Under the pieces are notes generated by a model that saw only the letters and a list, made by a program, of their open reading frames with translations, was not told the DNA's origin and searched no databases. Both the position numbers and the translations under genes were made by a program. A stretch of DNA of 64,000 nucleotides. It comes from Acinetobacter sp. YWS30-1. Lineage in GTDB: Bacteria > Pseudomonadota > Gammaproteobacteria > Pseudomonadales > Moraxellaceae. Positions 1-9,370 of this stretch are shown one piece after another; within the stretch, counting starts at the first letter, position 1; each line of letters opens with the position of its first letter. The DNA is taken from NCBI RefSeq assembly GCF_033558715.1, contig NZ_CP114606.1, positions 1,240,001 to 1,304,000 of the forward strand, given 5' to 3'.

Positions 1-1
1 T

Positions 2-211
2 ATCGATAAGGCCATTGGTGAATCGGACAATGATTATCTGGTCGATGATAATTTCGGTCCGGCAGATGCTTACCTGTTTGTTCTGACCAACTGGTCGAAC
101 CAGATTGAACATGATCTGAGTTCATATAAAAATATTATTCATATCCGCAATAAGGTTGCAGAACGTCAGTCTGTACAGATTGCAATGCGTGATGAAGGTT
201 TGATTCCTTAA
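2..211 (+). CDS. Glutathione S-transferase family protein, C-terminal part (cut by window edge)
   Basis: Open frame entering from the left edge and stopping with TAA at 209-211. The 69 visible residues contain the GST C-terminal helical-domain pattern FGPADAYLFVLTNW (GstA-like proteins have F-S-x-ADAYLF at this place) and end in DEGLIP, also typical of the GstA end. GST enzymes conjugate glutathione to electrophiles in the cytoplasm. The N-terminal thioredoxin-like domain lies outside the window, so subclass and active-site residue cannot be judged. A terminator follows directly. Confidence 0.8.
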   Translation: MDKAIGESDNDYLVDDNFGPADAYLFVLTNWSNQIEHDLSSYKNIIHIRNKVAERQSVQIAMRDEGLIP

Positions 212-225
212 TCTCAAAATTTTGA

Positions 226-251
226 AAAAGCGCCATAGGGCGCTTTTTTTT
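226..251 (+). terminator. Rho-independent terminator after the GST gene
   Basis: AAAAGCGCC, a 3-base loop, then GGCGCTTTT followed by a run of T. It begins 15 bases after the GST stop codon. Confidence 0.85.
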
Positions 252-266
252 ATTGCTTTCAAAGTG

Positions 267-289
267 ATTATTGATATTTAGTCAATAAT
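267..289. promoter_or_regulatory. Palindrome upstream of mdaB, possible LysR-type operator
   Basis: Perfect 8-base arms ATTATTGA and TCAATAAT around a 7-base AT-rich centre. The TTGA-N7-TCAA core fits the general T-N11-A layout of LysR-family sites. It lies about 80 bases before the mdaB start. No regulator gene is visible nearby, so the assignment is inference. Confidence 0.35.
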
Positions 290-369
290 GATTTGCAGAT
301 TTACTACTTTTTAGCAATAAGCAGAGTCTATATAGTGCCTGCATAAATTTTTGGTTTCAGGTTCTTCCT

Positions 370-951
370 ATGAAAAATATTTTATTAATTAATGGTGCTA
401 AAGCTTTTGCCCATTCGAATGGTCAGTTAAATGATACTTTGGCCGAACTGGCACAAGAAGTATTAACAAAGCTCGGGCATCAGGTTCAGGTGACTCGTGC
501 TGATAGTGAATATGATGCAAAAGCAGAAGTGGAAAAATACCTCTGGGCAGATACGGTCATTTACCAAATGCCAGGCTGGTGGATGGGTGCGCCGTGGCCA
601 GTGAAAAAGTATATTGATGATGTTTTTACCGAAGGGCATGGCAGCCTGTATGCAAATGATGGTCGCTCACGTTCAGATGCTTCAAAAAAATATGGCTCAG
701 GTGGCCTGATTCACGATAAAAATTATATGTTATCTCTTACCTGGAATGCACCTATGGATGCGTTTACGGATACCGAGCAATTTTTTCATGGCGTAGGCGT
801 AGATGGCGTTTACCTACCTTTTCATAAAGCCAACCAATTCTTGGGGATGCAAGCTTTACCAACATTTATTGTGAATGATGTAATTAAAGCCCCTGAAGTT
901 GAAGCGTATATCGCACAGTACCGTGAACATTTAACTCAAATTTTTGCTTAA
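370..951 (+). CDS. mdaB: MdaB-type NADPH:quinone oxidoreductase
   Basis: 193 residues, the same length as E. coli MdaB and very similar along the whole chain: NILLINGAK at the start, SNGQLNDTL, then YQMPGWWMGAPWPVKKYIDD and FFHGVGVDGVYLPFHKANQF. It has a flavodoxin-like fold that binds FAD and reduces quinones by two electrons, limiting redox cycling in the cytoplasm. The next gene, 15 bases downstream, is ygiN, its usual partner in enterobacteria, so the two are probably one transcript. A palindrome about 80 bases upstream may be its operator. Confidence 0.95.
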   Translation: MKNILLINGAKAFAHSNGQLNDTLAELAQEVLTKLGHQVQVTRADSEYDAKAEVEKYLWADTVIYQMPGWWMGAPWPVKKYIDDVFTEGHGSLYANDGRSRSDASKKYGSGGLIHDKNYMLSLTWNAPMDAFTDTEQFFHGVGVDGVYLPFHKANQFLGMQALPTFIVNDVIKAPEVEAYIAQYREHLTQIFA

Positions 952-966
952 TCAGGAGATATGACC

Positions 967-1278
967 ATGCTAACCGTTATTGCTGAAATCATCTGTCATT
1001 CGGAACAAGATATGAAAATAGTGCTGGATTCATTTAACAACATCCGCGCACAGGTATTACAAGAGCCGGGCTGTCATCTTTATGATATCTATATTGATCA
1101 TCCAGCGGTTGAGAGCCGATTACAGACTAAAGTGCCTTTTTCAATCATGATGTTTGAAAAATGGGAAAGTATTCAGCATCTGGAAACCCACATGCATAGT
1201 GTAAATATGCAGCAGCATGCTAAGGCCACTAAAGGTGCGGTTGAGAGCGTAAAGATTCGAATTTTAGAAGCGCTTTAA
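967..1278 (+). CDS. ygiN: YgiN-like quinol monooxygenase (ABM fold)
   Basis: Small antibiotic-biosynthesis-monooxygenase (ABM) domain protein. It starts MLTVIAEI like E. coli YgiN and keeps the pattern W-E-S-I-Q-H-L-E-x-H near residues 70-80. In E. coli YgiN works with MdaB in a quinone redox cycle. An in-frame ATG also exists at 961, but the AGGAG at 954-958 sits only 2 bases from it and 8 bases from the ATG at 967, so 967 is the better start (103 residues). Confidence 0.9.
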   Translation: MLTVIAEIICHSEQDMKIVLDSFNNIRAQVLQEPGCHLYDIYIDHPAVESRLQTKVPFSIMMFEKWESIQHLETHMHSVNMQQHAKATKGAVESVKIRILEAL

Positions 1279-1318
1279 GCTGTAAGTCTCAGTTTGAAAG
1301 AGTTTGTGATATTTAATT

Positions 1319-2044
1319 TTATTCGAACTCTTGTGGCTGATTAAATTGAACCTGTTCAAATTTTAATGCGTAGCGGTGTTTTAAGGTGGACCATTGAACT
1401 TTGGCAGGTTGCGTCTGTTCTGAAAATTCATTTTCATCTGTTGTAGTTTTTACCTTGCCTGTTAAAAAGTTAATGCTTCGTGCTGTACTCTCACCCGAGG
1501 CACGGTGAAAATCATCTACATCATAGCCAATCAATTTAAAAGCATTATCCTGGTATCGAAAGGTATAAGTATGATTGGTTACATACCATGAACCACAGCT
1601 TAGCCAGTAATGTAAATGAACCCGAAGTACACCTTTTTGAATGCTTAAGGCTTCGGATTCACCAAGTGGATCAGCGAGGCAAGGCGACTCTACATCACCT
1701 TCGGTTGGCAAAGTAGTATTACTAGCTACAAGCTGATAACTATTTTCTTGCTTGAATAAAATCAAAAGTTTTCGTTTGTTGCTATTCAGAACATGATTGC
1801 CTACACCTGCATTTGCAACAAAGTTTTCGGGATTAGTATCTTCAATAATCAGCGTTAGATCTGCTTGACCGTCCTGATTTAAATCGCCTTGCGCTGTTTC
1901 CAAAATTTTCCAATTTTTCGGAACAAATGACTGATAGCTTGATTTTAGAGAACTGCCTGTCTGAGGTGTTGCACATGCACTTTGTGTAAATGCTATACAC
2001 AGCAGGGTGCTAAATAGGAAAGGCAGTTTGATCTGATGAAGCAT
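1319..2044 (-). CDS. Secreted protein of unknown function
   Basis: 241 residues. The N-terminus has a signal peptide: a short charged start, a hydrophobic stretch LPFLFSTLLCIAF, then TQSACATPQ. A cysteine at the possible cleavage site (QSAC) leaves open a lipoprotein, but the lipobox is poor and cleavage after ACA is equally likely. The stretch GDLNQDGQADLTLII (about residues 53-67) resembles an FG-GAP/VCBS-type calcium-binding repeat. A CxxxxxxGE and an SCGSW segment could form a disulfide. I do not recognise a specific family function. It converges on ygiN and stands alone. Confidence 0.7.
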   Translation of the reverse strand: MLHQIKLPFLFSTLLCIAFTQSACATPQTGSSLKSSYQSFVPKNWKILETAQGDLNQDGQADLTLIIEDTNPENFVANAGVGNHVLNSNKRKLLILFKQENSYQLVASNTTLPTEGDVESPCLADPLGESEALSIQKGVLRVHLHYWLSCGSWYVTNHTYTFRYQDNAFKLIGYDVDDFHRASGESTARSINFLTGKVKTTTDENEFSEQTQPAKVQWSTLKHRYALKFEQVQFNQPQEFE

Positions 2045-2193
2045 CGGTTTAAATTCCTTTTATTTATAATTTTATTGATGGTCAAAGCTGAGTGATAAGT
2101 TTAGCAAAATAGGTTGAGTCATCTCTTTGAATATTGGATAGATATTTATGGTGAACTTTTAATATTCAATCTTCAAATTTAAATTGGGTATCT

Positions 2194-2232
2194 AAATTTA
2201 AAAGTTCAGGAGTTTGCTGGAAACTCCTGAAC
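2194..2232 (-). terminator. Terminator of the thiS-thiG transcript
   Basis: Perfect 12-base stem GTTCAGGAGTTT / AAACTCCTGAAC with a 5-base loop (2204-2232), followed on the minus strand by TTTTAAATT. It is 46 bases past the thiG stop. Confidence 0.75.
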
Positions 2233-2278
2233 AGATTGATATGATTTAAATAATTTTTTGGGCCTCTAGCCTCGATTA

Positions 2279-3061
2279 TTATTTAAAGAAATAACCGGTT
2301 TCAGGTGAGCTGGCATTGGCCATGCGTTTGCGTGGCATACGACCGGCTAGGAATGCTTCACGACCTGCTTCAACCGCTTTACGCATCGCAGAGGCCATTA
2401 AGACCGGATTTTGTGCTGCTGCAATGGCTGTATTCATCAGTACGCCGTCACAGCCCAGTTCCATGGCAATCGCTGCATCACTGGCAGTACCGACACCCGC
2501 ATCGACCAGCACAGGCACTTTGGCATTTTCTTTAATGATTGAAATGGTATGTGGATTCAGAATCCCCAGACCAGAACCGATCAGGCTACCCAAAGGCATG
2601 ATTGCTACGCAGCCCATACTTTCCAGTTCTTGTGCCACGATCGGATCATCTGAGGTATAGACCATGATTTCAAAACCGTCATCAATCAGGGTGCGCGCTG
2701 CTTTCAAGGTTTCAGTAATATTTGGATAAAGAGTCTTTTCATCACCCAGAACTTCTAGTTTCACCAGGTTATGACCATCCAAGAGTTCACGTGCCAGCAT
2801 ACAGGTACGTACTGCGCTATTGGCATCAAAACAGCCTGCTGTATTTGGCAAAATGGTGTATTTTTCTGGTGGAACCACTGAAAGCAGATTAGGTTGGTCT
2901 GGATGCTGACCAATATTCACCCGGCGAATAGCAACCGTTACAATTTCTGCACCGCTGGCCTGAATGGCCTGATCTGTTTCATTTAAATCTTTATATTTGC
3001 CTGTGCCTACTAAAAGACGAGACTGGAATTGGCGTGAACCGATCTGTAATAAATCTTGCAT
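2279..3061 (-). CDS. thiG: Thiazole synthase ThiG
   Basis: 260 residues, normal ThiG length. It builds the thiazole phosphate ring of thiamine from 1-deoxyxylulose 5-phosphate, dehydroglycine and the sulfur carried by ThiS thiocarboxylate. Visible hallmarks are RRVN near residues 46-49, LPNTAGC, the segment LVKLEVLGD with Lys101 as the probable Schiff-base lysine, and the phosphate-binding end of the TIM barrel [14 protein letters not shown] plus the late motif VLMNTAIA. thiS lies 17 bases upstream on the same strand, so both proteins are made together. No TPP riboswitch is apparent before the pair. Confidence 0.97.
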   Translation of the reverse strand: MQDLLQIGSRQFQSRLLVGTGKYKDLNETDQAIQASGAEIVTVAIRRVNIGQHPDQPNLLSVVPPEKYTILPNTAGCFDANSAVRTCMLARELLDGHNLVKLEVLGDEKTLYPNITETLKAARTLIDDGFEIMVYTSDDPIVAQELESMGCVAIMPLGSLIGSGLGILNPHTISIIKENAKVPVLVDAGVGTASDAAIAMELGCDGVLMNTAIAAAQNPVLMASAMRKAVEAGREAFLAGRMPRKRMANASSPETGYFFK

Positions 3062-3078
3062 AATTGTTCCAAGTGTTA

Positions 3079-3276
3079 TTAGCCGCCACCGACTGCGTGA
3101 ATAATTTCTATTTTGTCCGCTTCACAAATGGGCGTTTCACCCAATCTGCTTTTAGAAATAATCATTTCATTGACCTCAACTGCAAAGCGCTTACCCTCAA
3201 GCGCCAGACTTTGAACCAGCTCCAGCAGGTTCTTGCATTGAGTTTCTTGTTGTTCGCCATTGATATATACCAGCAT
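3079..3276 (-). CDS. thiS: Sulfur carrier protein ThiS
   Basis: 65 residues with a ubiquitin-like pattern and the required C-terminal Gly-Gly (HAVGGG), which is adenylated and then thiocarboxylated to deliver sulfur to ThiG. The start at 3276 is supported by a strong GGAGGG eight bases upstream on the minus strand. It directly precedes thiG. The DUF423 gene ends 39 bases upstream, so the three genes may share a transcript. Confidence 0.95.
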   Translation of the reverse strand: MLVYINGEQQETQCKNLLELVQSLALEGKRFAVEVNEMIISKSRLGETPICEADKIEIIHAVGGG

Positions 3277-3315
3277 CTTGGCAACCCTCCATGATTATTG
3301 ATTAAAGCATCAGAC

Positions 3316-3681
3316 CTATTTGAGGTATTTTACGGCATTCCAGGCCAGAATTAACCAGCCAGCAATCATTAAGGCACCACCAATTGGCGTAATTGCACCT
3401 AAACCGCGCGGCAGACCCATTGCCATGACATAGAGTGAGCCACAGAACAGGAAAATTCCCGCCTGAATCAGGAGAAAACTCCATTTGATTGGCAATTCAG
3501 GAATCACTCGGCTGATCACTGCCAAAAGGAGTAACCCAAGAGCATGGTAGAAGAAATAATCTGTGGCCGTTTGCCACCAGGTCAACTGTGCTTCAGTCGC
3601 TCGAGTCTTTAAACCATGGGCACCAAATGCGCCGAGCATGACTGCAAGCGCAAGATTCAGTGCTGAAATCGCAATCCACAT
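3316..3681 (-). CDS. DUF423 family inner-membrane protein (YgdD-like)
   Basis: 121 residues from the ATG at 3681, which has GGAAGA about nine bases upstream. A longer reading would need a TTG at 3699. Four hydrophobic segments span most of the protein, and the family signature GAFGAHGL follows the first one. The second half has YHALGLLLLA and ITPIGGALMIAGW, both typical of DUF423. Function is unknown in this family; location is the inner membrane. Same strand as thiS-thiG. Confidence 0.88.
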   Translation of the reverse strand: MWIAISALNLALAVMLGAFGAHGLKTRATEAQLTWWQTATDYFFYHALGLLLLAVISRVIPELPIKWSFLLIQAGIFLFCGSLYVMAMGLPRGLGAITPIGGALMIAGWLILAWNAVKYLK

Positions 3682-3757
3682 TTGAATTGATCTTCCCAAT
3701 AAAGTTTGCGCTTAACCTTAGCATAAAAGCTAAGGCTGAAACACGGCATTAAAAGAC

Positions 3758-3786
3758 AAAAAAGCCTTCATATATGAAGGCTTTTT
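3758..3786 (-). terminator. Terminator after rpoH
   Basis: AAAAAGCCTTCATA paired with TATGAAGGCTTTTT. It is a long near-perfect stem with T runs on both strands, placed between the rpoH stop and the DUF423 start. Confidence 0.85.
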
Positions 3787-3817
3787 CTTAAGATTAGTAG
3801 TTTATTAATTCAATACA

Positions 3818-4687
3818 TCAGTTTGAAGACATTGCCACTTTGATTTTTTCCATTGCATTCTTTTCAAGCTGACGGATACGTTCGGCGGAAACGTTATATT
3901 CAGCTGCCAGTTCATGCAAGGTTGATTTTTCATCATCCAGCCAGCGACGCTGCAAGATATTGCGAGAACGGTCATCTAGCTGTTCCATCGCTTCATGCAG
4001 GGCAGAGGTACTTTGTTCCTCATAGTCTTCATTTTCAATCAGACGTGCCGGATCATAACGATTATCTTCCAGATATAGTGCTGGAGCAACGTGAGTTGAA
4101 TTTTCGTCATCATCATCACCTGATGCTTCAAATGCTGCATCATAAGCCGTCAATCGGCCTTCCATTTCCAGTACCTGTTCTGGTGTTACATTCAGGTCAT
4201 TGGCAATCGACTGAGCTTCTTCAAGCGTTAACTTTTTAGAAGACTTTTTCAAGCTACGTAAATTGAAGAACAGTTTACGTTGCGCTTTAGTGGTCGCAAT
4301 TTTGACAATACGCCAGTTACGAATTACATATTCATGAATTTCAGCTTTGATCCAGTGCACGGCAAATGACACCAGACGTACGCCCATACTCGGGTCAAAA
4401 CGCTTAACGGCTTTCATCAGGCCAAGGTTGCCTTCCTGAATCAGGTCACCTTGAGGCAGGCCATAACCTGCATAACTACGTGCAATATGTACCACGAAAC
4501 GCAAATGAGACATGACCAGCATTTTTGCTGCGTCTAGGTCTTGGTCGTAGTAATAGCGTTCAGCCAACTCTTTTTCTTGTTCGGCCGTTAAAATAGGAAT
4601 TTGATTGACAGTGCTAATATAAGCACCAAGATTGACACCTGGCGCCGATAATGACAGGGGCATCAATTGATTGCGGCTGTCACTCAT
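3818..4687 (-). CDS. rpoH: Heat-shock sigma factor RpoH (sigma-32)
   Basis: 289 residues, close to the 284 of E. coli RpoH. Region 2 includes [26 protein letters not shown] (core binding and -10 recognition). The RpoH box QRKLFFNLR, unique to this sigma class, lies at residues 136-144. Region 4 holds the helix-turn-helix [20 protein letters not shown] near the C-terminus for -35 recognition. It directs RNA polymerase to chaperone and protease genes after heat shock. The upstream 140 bases carry its promoters but I cannot fix their positions. It is transcribed alone and has its own terminator. Confidence 0.97.
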   Translation of the reverse strand: MSDSRNQLMPLSLSAPGVNLGAYISTVNQIPILTAEQEKELAERYYYDQDLDAAKMLVMSHLRFVVHIARSYAGYGLPQGDLIQEGNLGLMKAVKRFDPSMGVRLVSFAVHWIKAEIHEYVIRNWRIVKIATTKAQRKLFFNLRSLKKSSKKLTLEEAQSIANDLNVTPEQVLEMEGRLTAYDAAFEASGDDDDENSTHVAPALYLEDNRYDPARLIENEDYEEQSTSALHEAMEQLDDRSRNILQRRWLDDEKSTLHELAAEYNVSAERIRQLEKNAMEKIKVAMSSN

Positions 4688-4828
4688 GTGTTCTCCTTGA
4701 AGTGCGGGGGATTTAACCCTTAACTAGGTTTTATCTTAATCCAAACTCTCCTCAAATAATGGATATTTGGGTAGAGAAATGTAAATTTTTATACGAGTAT
4801 GGAGAGCATCCAGTTTAATTGAAAATTT

Positions 4829-5077
4829 TTAAGATTCAATCAGGTAGTGATACTCGGTTGCAGAAATCTGTTGAGATTCGCATTTTAACTGATGCATATG
4901 GCAATACCGTGTAACATCAGTTTGACTATGTGGATCTGATGACTTTAGCAAGAATGTTTTGCCCTGATCTGCTTTTAATGCACGCTTTAACATCAGGAGC
5001 GGCATCGGACAGGGTTTACCCATGGCATCAATAATATGCGCTTGACCGTGGTTATCACTCATTTCCGTTTTATTCAT
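4829..5077 (-). CDS. TusA/SirA-like sulfurtransferase
   Basis: Small protein (82 residues from the ATG at 5077; an ATG at 5062 is also possible; a longer frame would need a TTG at 5125). It carries the family signature GKPCPMPLLMLKRAL, in which the first Cys of CPxP carries persulfide sulfur, for example for tRNA thiolation or sulfur relay. The second half contains a further conserved stretch, SSDPHSQTDVTRYC. Whether it is the true TusA of tRNA modification or a relative cannot be told from sequence alone. Confidence 0.85.
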   Translation of the reverse strand: MNKTEMSDNHGQAHIIDAMGKPCPMPLLMLKRALKADQGKTFLLKSSDPHSQTDVTRYCHMHQLKCESQQISATEYHYLIES

Positions 5078-5444
5078 ATCGCAAAAAAGGCTATAAATAT
5101 TAGCAAATAGGATGCCAAAACCCAACTATTTGGCTAAAAAGTTACATGAAATAATATATATAATTTTTCTGATATATATTGTGAAAAAAAATAACTAAAT
5201 CAAAAGGAACAAAGCTAAAAAATATCTATTAATTGTCATAAACCCATGTTAAGCTCGTTGCGTATTTAGGATTTTAGATAAACAAATTGATTGTTTTTCG
5301 CCCTATACACAATGGATGTAACCGGGATTTTGTTAATAGTTTTACAGAATGATTACAAGCTTAAAAATAATATTTTCAAACTTGTTTGCTCTGCTGTTTG
5401 CAACACCGGGTGGTCCTTTTTTTAGTATCAATGAGGATTAACTT
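5078..5444. promoter_or_regulatory. Intergenic region with the promoter and long leader of the cold-shock gene
   Basis: About 370 bases, AT-rich, with no credible gene. Cold-shock genes of this family usually have a long structured 5' leader, and the last 90 bases hold small complementary segments (for example CAAAC and GTTTG at 5377-5388) plus GAGG shortly before the csp ATG. I could not pin down a -10/-35 pair. Confidence 0.4.
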
Positions 5445-5660
5445 ATGACAGCTGCTCGTGAACAAGGCGTAGTTAAATGGTTCAACGACACTAAAGGCTT
5501 CGGCTTTATTCAACGCAACGGCGGTGATGACGTATTCGTTCATTTCCGTGCAATCCAAGGTGAAGGCCACCGTTCACTTCGTGACGGCCAACGTGTTGAA
5601 TTCAGTGTAGTTAAAGGCCAAAAAGGCTTCCAAGCTGAAGAAGTTCAACCATTAGACTAA
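5445..5660 (+). CDS. Cold-shock domain protein (CspA family)
   Basis: 71 residues forming one OB-fold cold-shock domain. RNP1 is KGFGFI (residues 17-22) and RNP2 is VFVHF (30-34), the single-stranded nucleic acid binding surface. Such proteins act as RNA chaperones. A strong terminator follows immediately, and a long leader precedes the gene, which is consistent with post-transcriptional control. Which of the several Csp paralogues it represents cannot be decided. Confidence 0.95.
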   Translation: MTAAREQGVVKWFNDTKGFGFIQRNGGDDVFVHFRAIQGEGHRSLRDGQRVEFSVVKGQKGFQAEEVQPLD

Positions 5661-5679
5661 TCTTCGGATTAAGCTAATA

Positions 5680-5709
5680 AACGCCCCAATATAAATTGGG
5701 GCGTTTTTT
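5680..5709 (+). terminator. Terminator of the cold-shock gene
   Basis: AACGCCCCAAT, short loop, ATTGGGGCGTT, then a T run. It starts 19 bases after the stop codon. Confidence 0.9.
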
Positions 5710-5756
5710 GTTTATACTATTCCATCTTAGTGATTATCAAATTAGAGCAGCGCTTT

Positions 5757-6908
5757 ATGTCATCTGGTTTTGAAACCTTAAATTTACATCCCCAACTGAA
5801 AAAGGCAATTGATGCTTTAGGCTTTACTTCCATGACGCCGATTCAGCAGAAGGTTTTAAAATTCACCTTGGCAGGACATGATGCTATTGGTCGTGCACAA
5901 ACGGGTACGGGTAAAACAGCCGCATTCCTGATTAGCGTGATTAATGACTTGCTGAATAATCCGGTAAAAGAACAGCGTTATCGTGGTGAACCGCGTGCTC
6001 TGATTTTGGCACCCACTCGTGAGCTGGCATTACAGATTGAAAGCGATGCACATGAGCTGACCAAGTTTACTGACCTGAGTGTCGTAACACTTCTAGGTGG
6101 TGTAGATTTTGACAAGCAGAAAGCTCAATTGGATAAAGCGCCAGTGGATATCATGGTTGCTACTCCAGGGCGTCTGATTGATTTTGTCGAGCAAAAAGAA
6201 GTCTGGCTAGACCAGATTGAATTCCTGGTGATTGATGAAGCTGACCGTCTACTGGATATGGGTTTTATTCCATCAGTAAAACGTATTGTGCGTTTCTCGC
6301 CACGCAAAGAGCAGCGTCAGACGCTGATGTTCTCTGCAACTTTTAGCTATGATGTCTTGAATCTGGCACAGCAATGGTTATTTGAACCGGTCACTGTCGA
6401 AATTGAGCCAGAGAAAAAAACCAATGCCGACGTAGAACAGCGTGTGTATATGGTGGCGAAAGCAGACAAATATAAGTTGCTGCAAGACATTCTGCGTGAT
6501 GAGCCGATTGAAAAGGTCATGATTTTCGCTAACCGTCGTGATCAGGTACGTAAGCTATATGATCATTTAAAACGTGATGGTTATAAGGTGGTAATGCTGT
6601 CAGGTGAAATTGCCCAAGACAAACGCTTAAAAATGTTAGACCAGTTCAAAAATGGTAAACATAACATCATGATTGCGACAGACGTTGCCGGTCGTGGTAT
6701 TCATGTGGATGGCGTATCTCATGTGATTAACTTCACTTTACCTGAACAGTCCGATGATTACGTACACCGTATTGGTCGTACTGGTCGTGCGGGAACGCGT
6801 GGTGTAAGTATCAGTTTCCTGGCGGAAGATGATGCGTTCTATTTGCCAGAGATTGAAAAAGCGATTGGACAGAAATTACCGCTGACCCGTTTAGAAGGCT
6901 ATTGCTAA
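5757..6908 (+). CDS. DEAD-box ATP-dependent RNA helicase (RhlB-like)
   Basis: 383 residues from the ATG at 5757 (an in-frame ATG at 5730 adds nine residues that do not match the family). All helicase motifs are present in order: Q motif TPIQQ, Walker [26 protein letters not shown], then in domain 2 MIFANRR, TDVAGRG and [10 protein letters not shown]. The arrangement and the extra residues after motif Q ([15 protein letters not shown]) are like RhlB, the degradosome helicase, but the C-terminus is short and lacks a basic tail. The gene follows a cold-shock gene, a plausible functional neighbour because both remodel RNA. Confidence 0.85.
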   Translation: MSSGFETLNLHPQLKKAIDALGFTSMTPIQQKVLKFTLAGHDAIGRAQTGTGKTAAFLISVINDLLNNPVKEQRYRGEPRALILAPTRELALQIESDAHELTKFTDLSVVTLLGGVDFDKQKAQLDKAPVDIMVATPGRLIDFVEQKEVWLDQIEFLVIDEADRLLDMGFIPSVKRIVRFSPRKEQRQTLMFSATFSYDVLNLAQQWLFEPVTVEIEPEKKTNADVEQRVYMVAKADKYKLLQDILRDEPIEKVMIFANRRDQVRKLYDHLKRDGYKVVMLSGEIAQDKRLKMLDQFKNGKHNIMIATDVAGRGIHVDGVSHVINFTLPEQSDDYVHRIGRTGRAGTRGVSISFLAEDDAFYLPEIEKAIGQKLPLTRLEGYC

Positions 6909-6918
6909 TCTAAACTGC

Positions 6919-6948
6919 AAAAAAACCGCTCTTCAAGAGCGGTTTTTT
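6919..6948. terminator. Bidirectional terminator between the helicase and lipoprotein genes
   Basis: AAAAAACCGCTCTT and AGAGCGGTTTTTT form a long stem with a 2-base loop. It serves the helicase gene on + and the convergent lipoprotein gene on -. Confidence 0.9.
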
Positions 6949-6968
6949 ATTACTGCACATGTTGAAGC

Positions 6969-7349
6969 TTATTTTGCTTCACAGCGGAACGTTAAAACAG
7001 TCTGATAATCATCATTCTGGTTCAATCCGGTGTTGGTGCCGGCAATATTGCCTAATACAGTCGCAGCAGCCTGAATCATTTGTCCGGTCTGTTCATCGAC
7101 TACACCTTTTAGTGCACCATCATAAGAAGTTTTTTCATCCAGAATAATCGCAGTTGCTTTGGAGCCACAGGTTTTGCTGGCGGCATTCACTGCATTATTT
7201 TTAGAGGTTAACTGGTTTTTACCTAATCCTGTTACTTCAAACTGATTATTTTCCTTTTGAACCGCCACTGAAGTCGGGTTAGATGCACAGGCAGTTAAAA
7301 GTAGAGCTGAAGCTGCTAATCCGCTGATCGCAATTGTTTTTTTCATCAT
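6969..7349 (-). CDS. Small lipoprotein of unknown function
   Basis: 126 residues from the ATG at 7349. A further 47 in-frame residues upstream are not family-like and would bury the signal peptide. MMKKTIAISGLAASALLLTAC is a clear lipoprotein signal with lipidated Cys21. The mature part is small, has a Cys pair (TCGSKA and FRCEAK) that may form a disulfide, and a Gly/Asn-rich stretch GNIAGTNTGLNQND near the end. I do not recognise the family. AGCGAGA precedes the start. Confidence 0.75.
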   Translation of the reverse strand: MMKKTIAISGLAASALLLTACASNPTSVAVQKENNQFEVTGLGKNQLTSKNNAVNAASKTCGSKATAIILDEKTSYDGALKGVVDEQTGQMIQAAATVLGNIAGTNTGLNQNDDYQTVLTFRCEAK

Positions 7350-7611
7350 AAAATCTCGCTTGAAAACAGAACTGGGAATATTGAAACACAGTAAAAAGCA
7401 CAGAATTAGGAGCTGTTGTATAAGTTTGGCAATTTTTGATGTTGCTCTATGAGAGAAAAGTGAATGAAAGAGACCTTTTATTGATTCCATAGAAAATATT
7501 GTAATCTTTCTTAAATATTTTCAAGGTAGAGGTATTTGCAAGTTTCTAGAGTATTACTAGTGGAATATGCTAATCTTGACCGTAGTTTTTAAGTTATAGA
7601 TCTATAAAGCA

Positions 7612-8190
7612 ATGACGGAATCTGTGGTCGACATCGTTCATCAAAATATTCACCAACGTCAATCAATAGGACATTTGCTGGCACCTGCGCCGAATGCAGA
7701 ACAGTTAGAAATGGCATTTAAAGCTGCTTTGACAGCACCGGATCATCACCGGTTAAAACCTACCACTTTTGTGATCATCCCGGATGCGCAACGTGAAGCA
7801 TTTGGTGAACTGTTATCGCAAGCACTGATAGATCTGGGTCAAACTGAATCAGCTCAGATTGAACGGGTCAAGAATCATCCTTTTCGTGCACCTTTGCTGG
7901 TACTGGCATTAACCCGTTTGCAGGATCATCCGAAAGTGCCACATTTTGAGCAGATTTTGAGTTCAGGTGCCGCTATTCAAAACTTCTTGCTGTCTTTGCA
8001 GGCTCAAGGTTTTTCAACTATGTGGCGTAGTGGCGCAGTAGTAGAATCAAAATTTTTCAAGCAGTCGCTCGGCATTGGTAAGGATGATCTGGTTTCTGGC
8101 ATTATCTATATCGGTACGGCGGCAAAAGCGATTGCACCACGTGCTGAAATCCAGACCCAGAATTATGTAAGTTATTGGAATCAAAACTAA
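7612..8190 (+). CDS. Nitroreductase family protein (YdjA-like)
   Basis: 192 residues, the short single-domain form of the FMN-dependent nitroreductase superfamily. RQSIGHLLAPAPNAEQLE at the start and SSGAAIQNFLLSLQAQGFSTMWRSG in the middle match the YdjA group. These reduce nitro compounds or quinones with NAD(P)H in the cytoplasm; the natural substrate is unknown. The next gene, gpsA, begins 33 bases downstream on the same strand. Confidence 0.88.
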   Translation: MTESVVDIVHQNIHQRQSIGHLLAPAPNAEQLEMAFKAALTAPDHHRLKPTTFVIIPDAQREAFGELLSQALIDLGQTESAQIERVKNHPFRAPLLVLALTRLQDHPKVPHFEQILSSGAAIQNFLLSLQAQGFSTMWRSGAVVESKFFKQSLGIGKDDLVSGIIYIGTAAKAIAPRAEIQTQNYVSYWNQN

Positions 8191-8223
8191 GGCATTTCAA
8201 GACACAGGATATTAGAAAACAAG

Positions 8224-9297
8224 ATGTCAGAATTAAATTTTACCAATTTGATTGAACCGGTTGCGGTCAACCAGAATACGGCTTTAAGAATTACAGTTTT
8301 AGGCGGTGGTAGTTTTGGTACTGCAATGGCCAATACCGCGGTTCGAAATGGCTGCGATACCATGATCTGGATTCGTGACCCGGAAGTAGCTGAAGATATT
8401 AATGCAACACATATCAATAAGCGCTATCTTCCGGATTTTAAGCTGGAAGAAAATCTGCTTGCTGTGTCCGATCTGGAGAAGGCTGTTCGTGATCGCGATA
8501 TTATTCTAGTTGCGATTCCAAGTCATTCTTTCCGTGATGTATTACAGCAGATCAAGCCTTTTATCACATCTCAAGCGGTGATTTCCCTGACAAAAGGGAT
8601 TGAGGCCAATACCTTCAGCTTTATGAGTGACATCATTCGTGAAGAATTACCGGAAGTGCCTTATGGTGTGTTGTCTGGTCCAAACCTGGCCAAGGAAATT
8701 GTCGCAGGTCAGCCGGCAGGTACGGTGATTGCCAGTGAATCTGAACTGGTACGTTATGCAGTGCAACAGGCACTCCATAGTGCATTATTCCGTGTCTTTG
8801 CCAGTGATGATGTGCATGGCGTAGAACTGGGTGGCGCATTGAAAAATATTTATGCGGTCGCGATGGGAATGGCGGCTGCCTATAATGTCGGTGAAAATAC
8901 CAAAAGTATGATTCTGACCCGTGCGCTAGCTGAAATGAGCCGATTTGCAGTCAAGCTGGGTGCAAATCCGCTAACTTTCTTGGGGCTTTCTGGTGTAGGT
9001 GATCTATTTGCCACTTGTAACAGTCCGCTGAGTCGTAACTATCAGGTTGGTTATGCATTAGGTAAGGGTAAAACCTTAGAGCAGGCGACGACTGAACTAG
9101 GGCAGACGGCAGAAGGGATTAACACTATTGTGCAGGTAAAAGCACGTTCAGAGGAGCTGGATGTGTATATGCCGATTACAACTGCTTTGTATGAAGTGAT
9201 CTTTGAAGGAGCGCCGCCGCTGACGATCGCTTTATCCTTAATGAAAAATGGTCATCGCAGTGATGTCGAATTTGTCTTGCCACATCATCAAGTCTGA
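8224..9297 (+). CDS. gpsA: Glycerol-3-phosphate dehydrogenase [NAD(P)+]
   Basis: 357 residues. It reduces dihydroxyacetone phosphate to sn-glycerol 3-phosphate for phospholipid synthesis. The Rossmann motif GGGSFGTAMA opens the catalytic core after about 25 extra N-terminal residues, a little longer than E. coli GpsA (339). Further hallmarks are LSGPNLAKEI, the catalytic-lysine region GGALKNIYAVAMG and LSGVGDLFATCNS. sixA follows 73 bases later. Confidence 0.97.
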   Translation: MSELNFTNLIEPVAVNQNTALRITVLGGGSFGTAMANTAVRNGCDTMIWIRDPEVAEDINATHINKRYLPDFKLEENLLAVSDLEKAVRDRDIILVAIPSHSFRDVLQQIKPFITSQAVISLTKGIEANTFSFMSDIIREELPEVPYGVLSGPNLAKEIVAGQPAGTVIASESELVRYAVQQALHSALFRVFASDDVHGVELGGALKNIYAVAMGMAAAYNVGENTKSMILTRALAEMSRFAVKLGANPLTFLGLSGVGDLFATCNSPLSRNYQVGYALGKGKTLEQATTELGQTAEGINTIVQVKARSEELDVYMPITTALYEVIFEGAPPLTIALSLMKNGHRSDVEFVLPHHQV

Positions 9298-9370
9298 TCT
9301 ATAACACAGGAAGTGCGATGATTATGATGCTGACTGATGATCGTGGCGACCAAATAAATAGGGAAATAAG

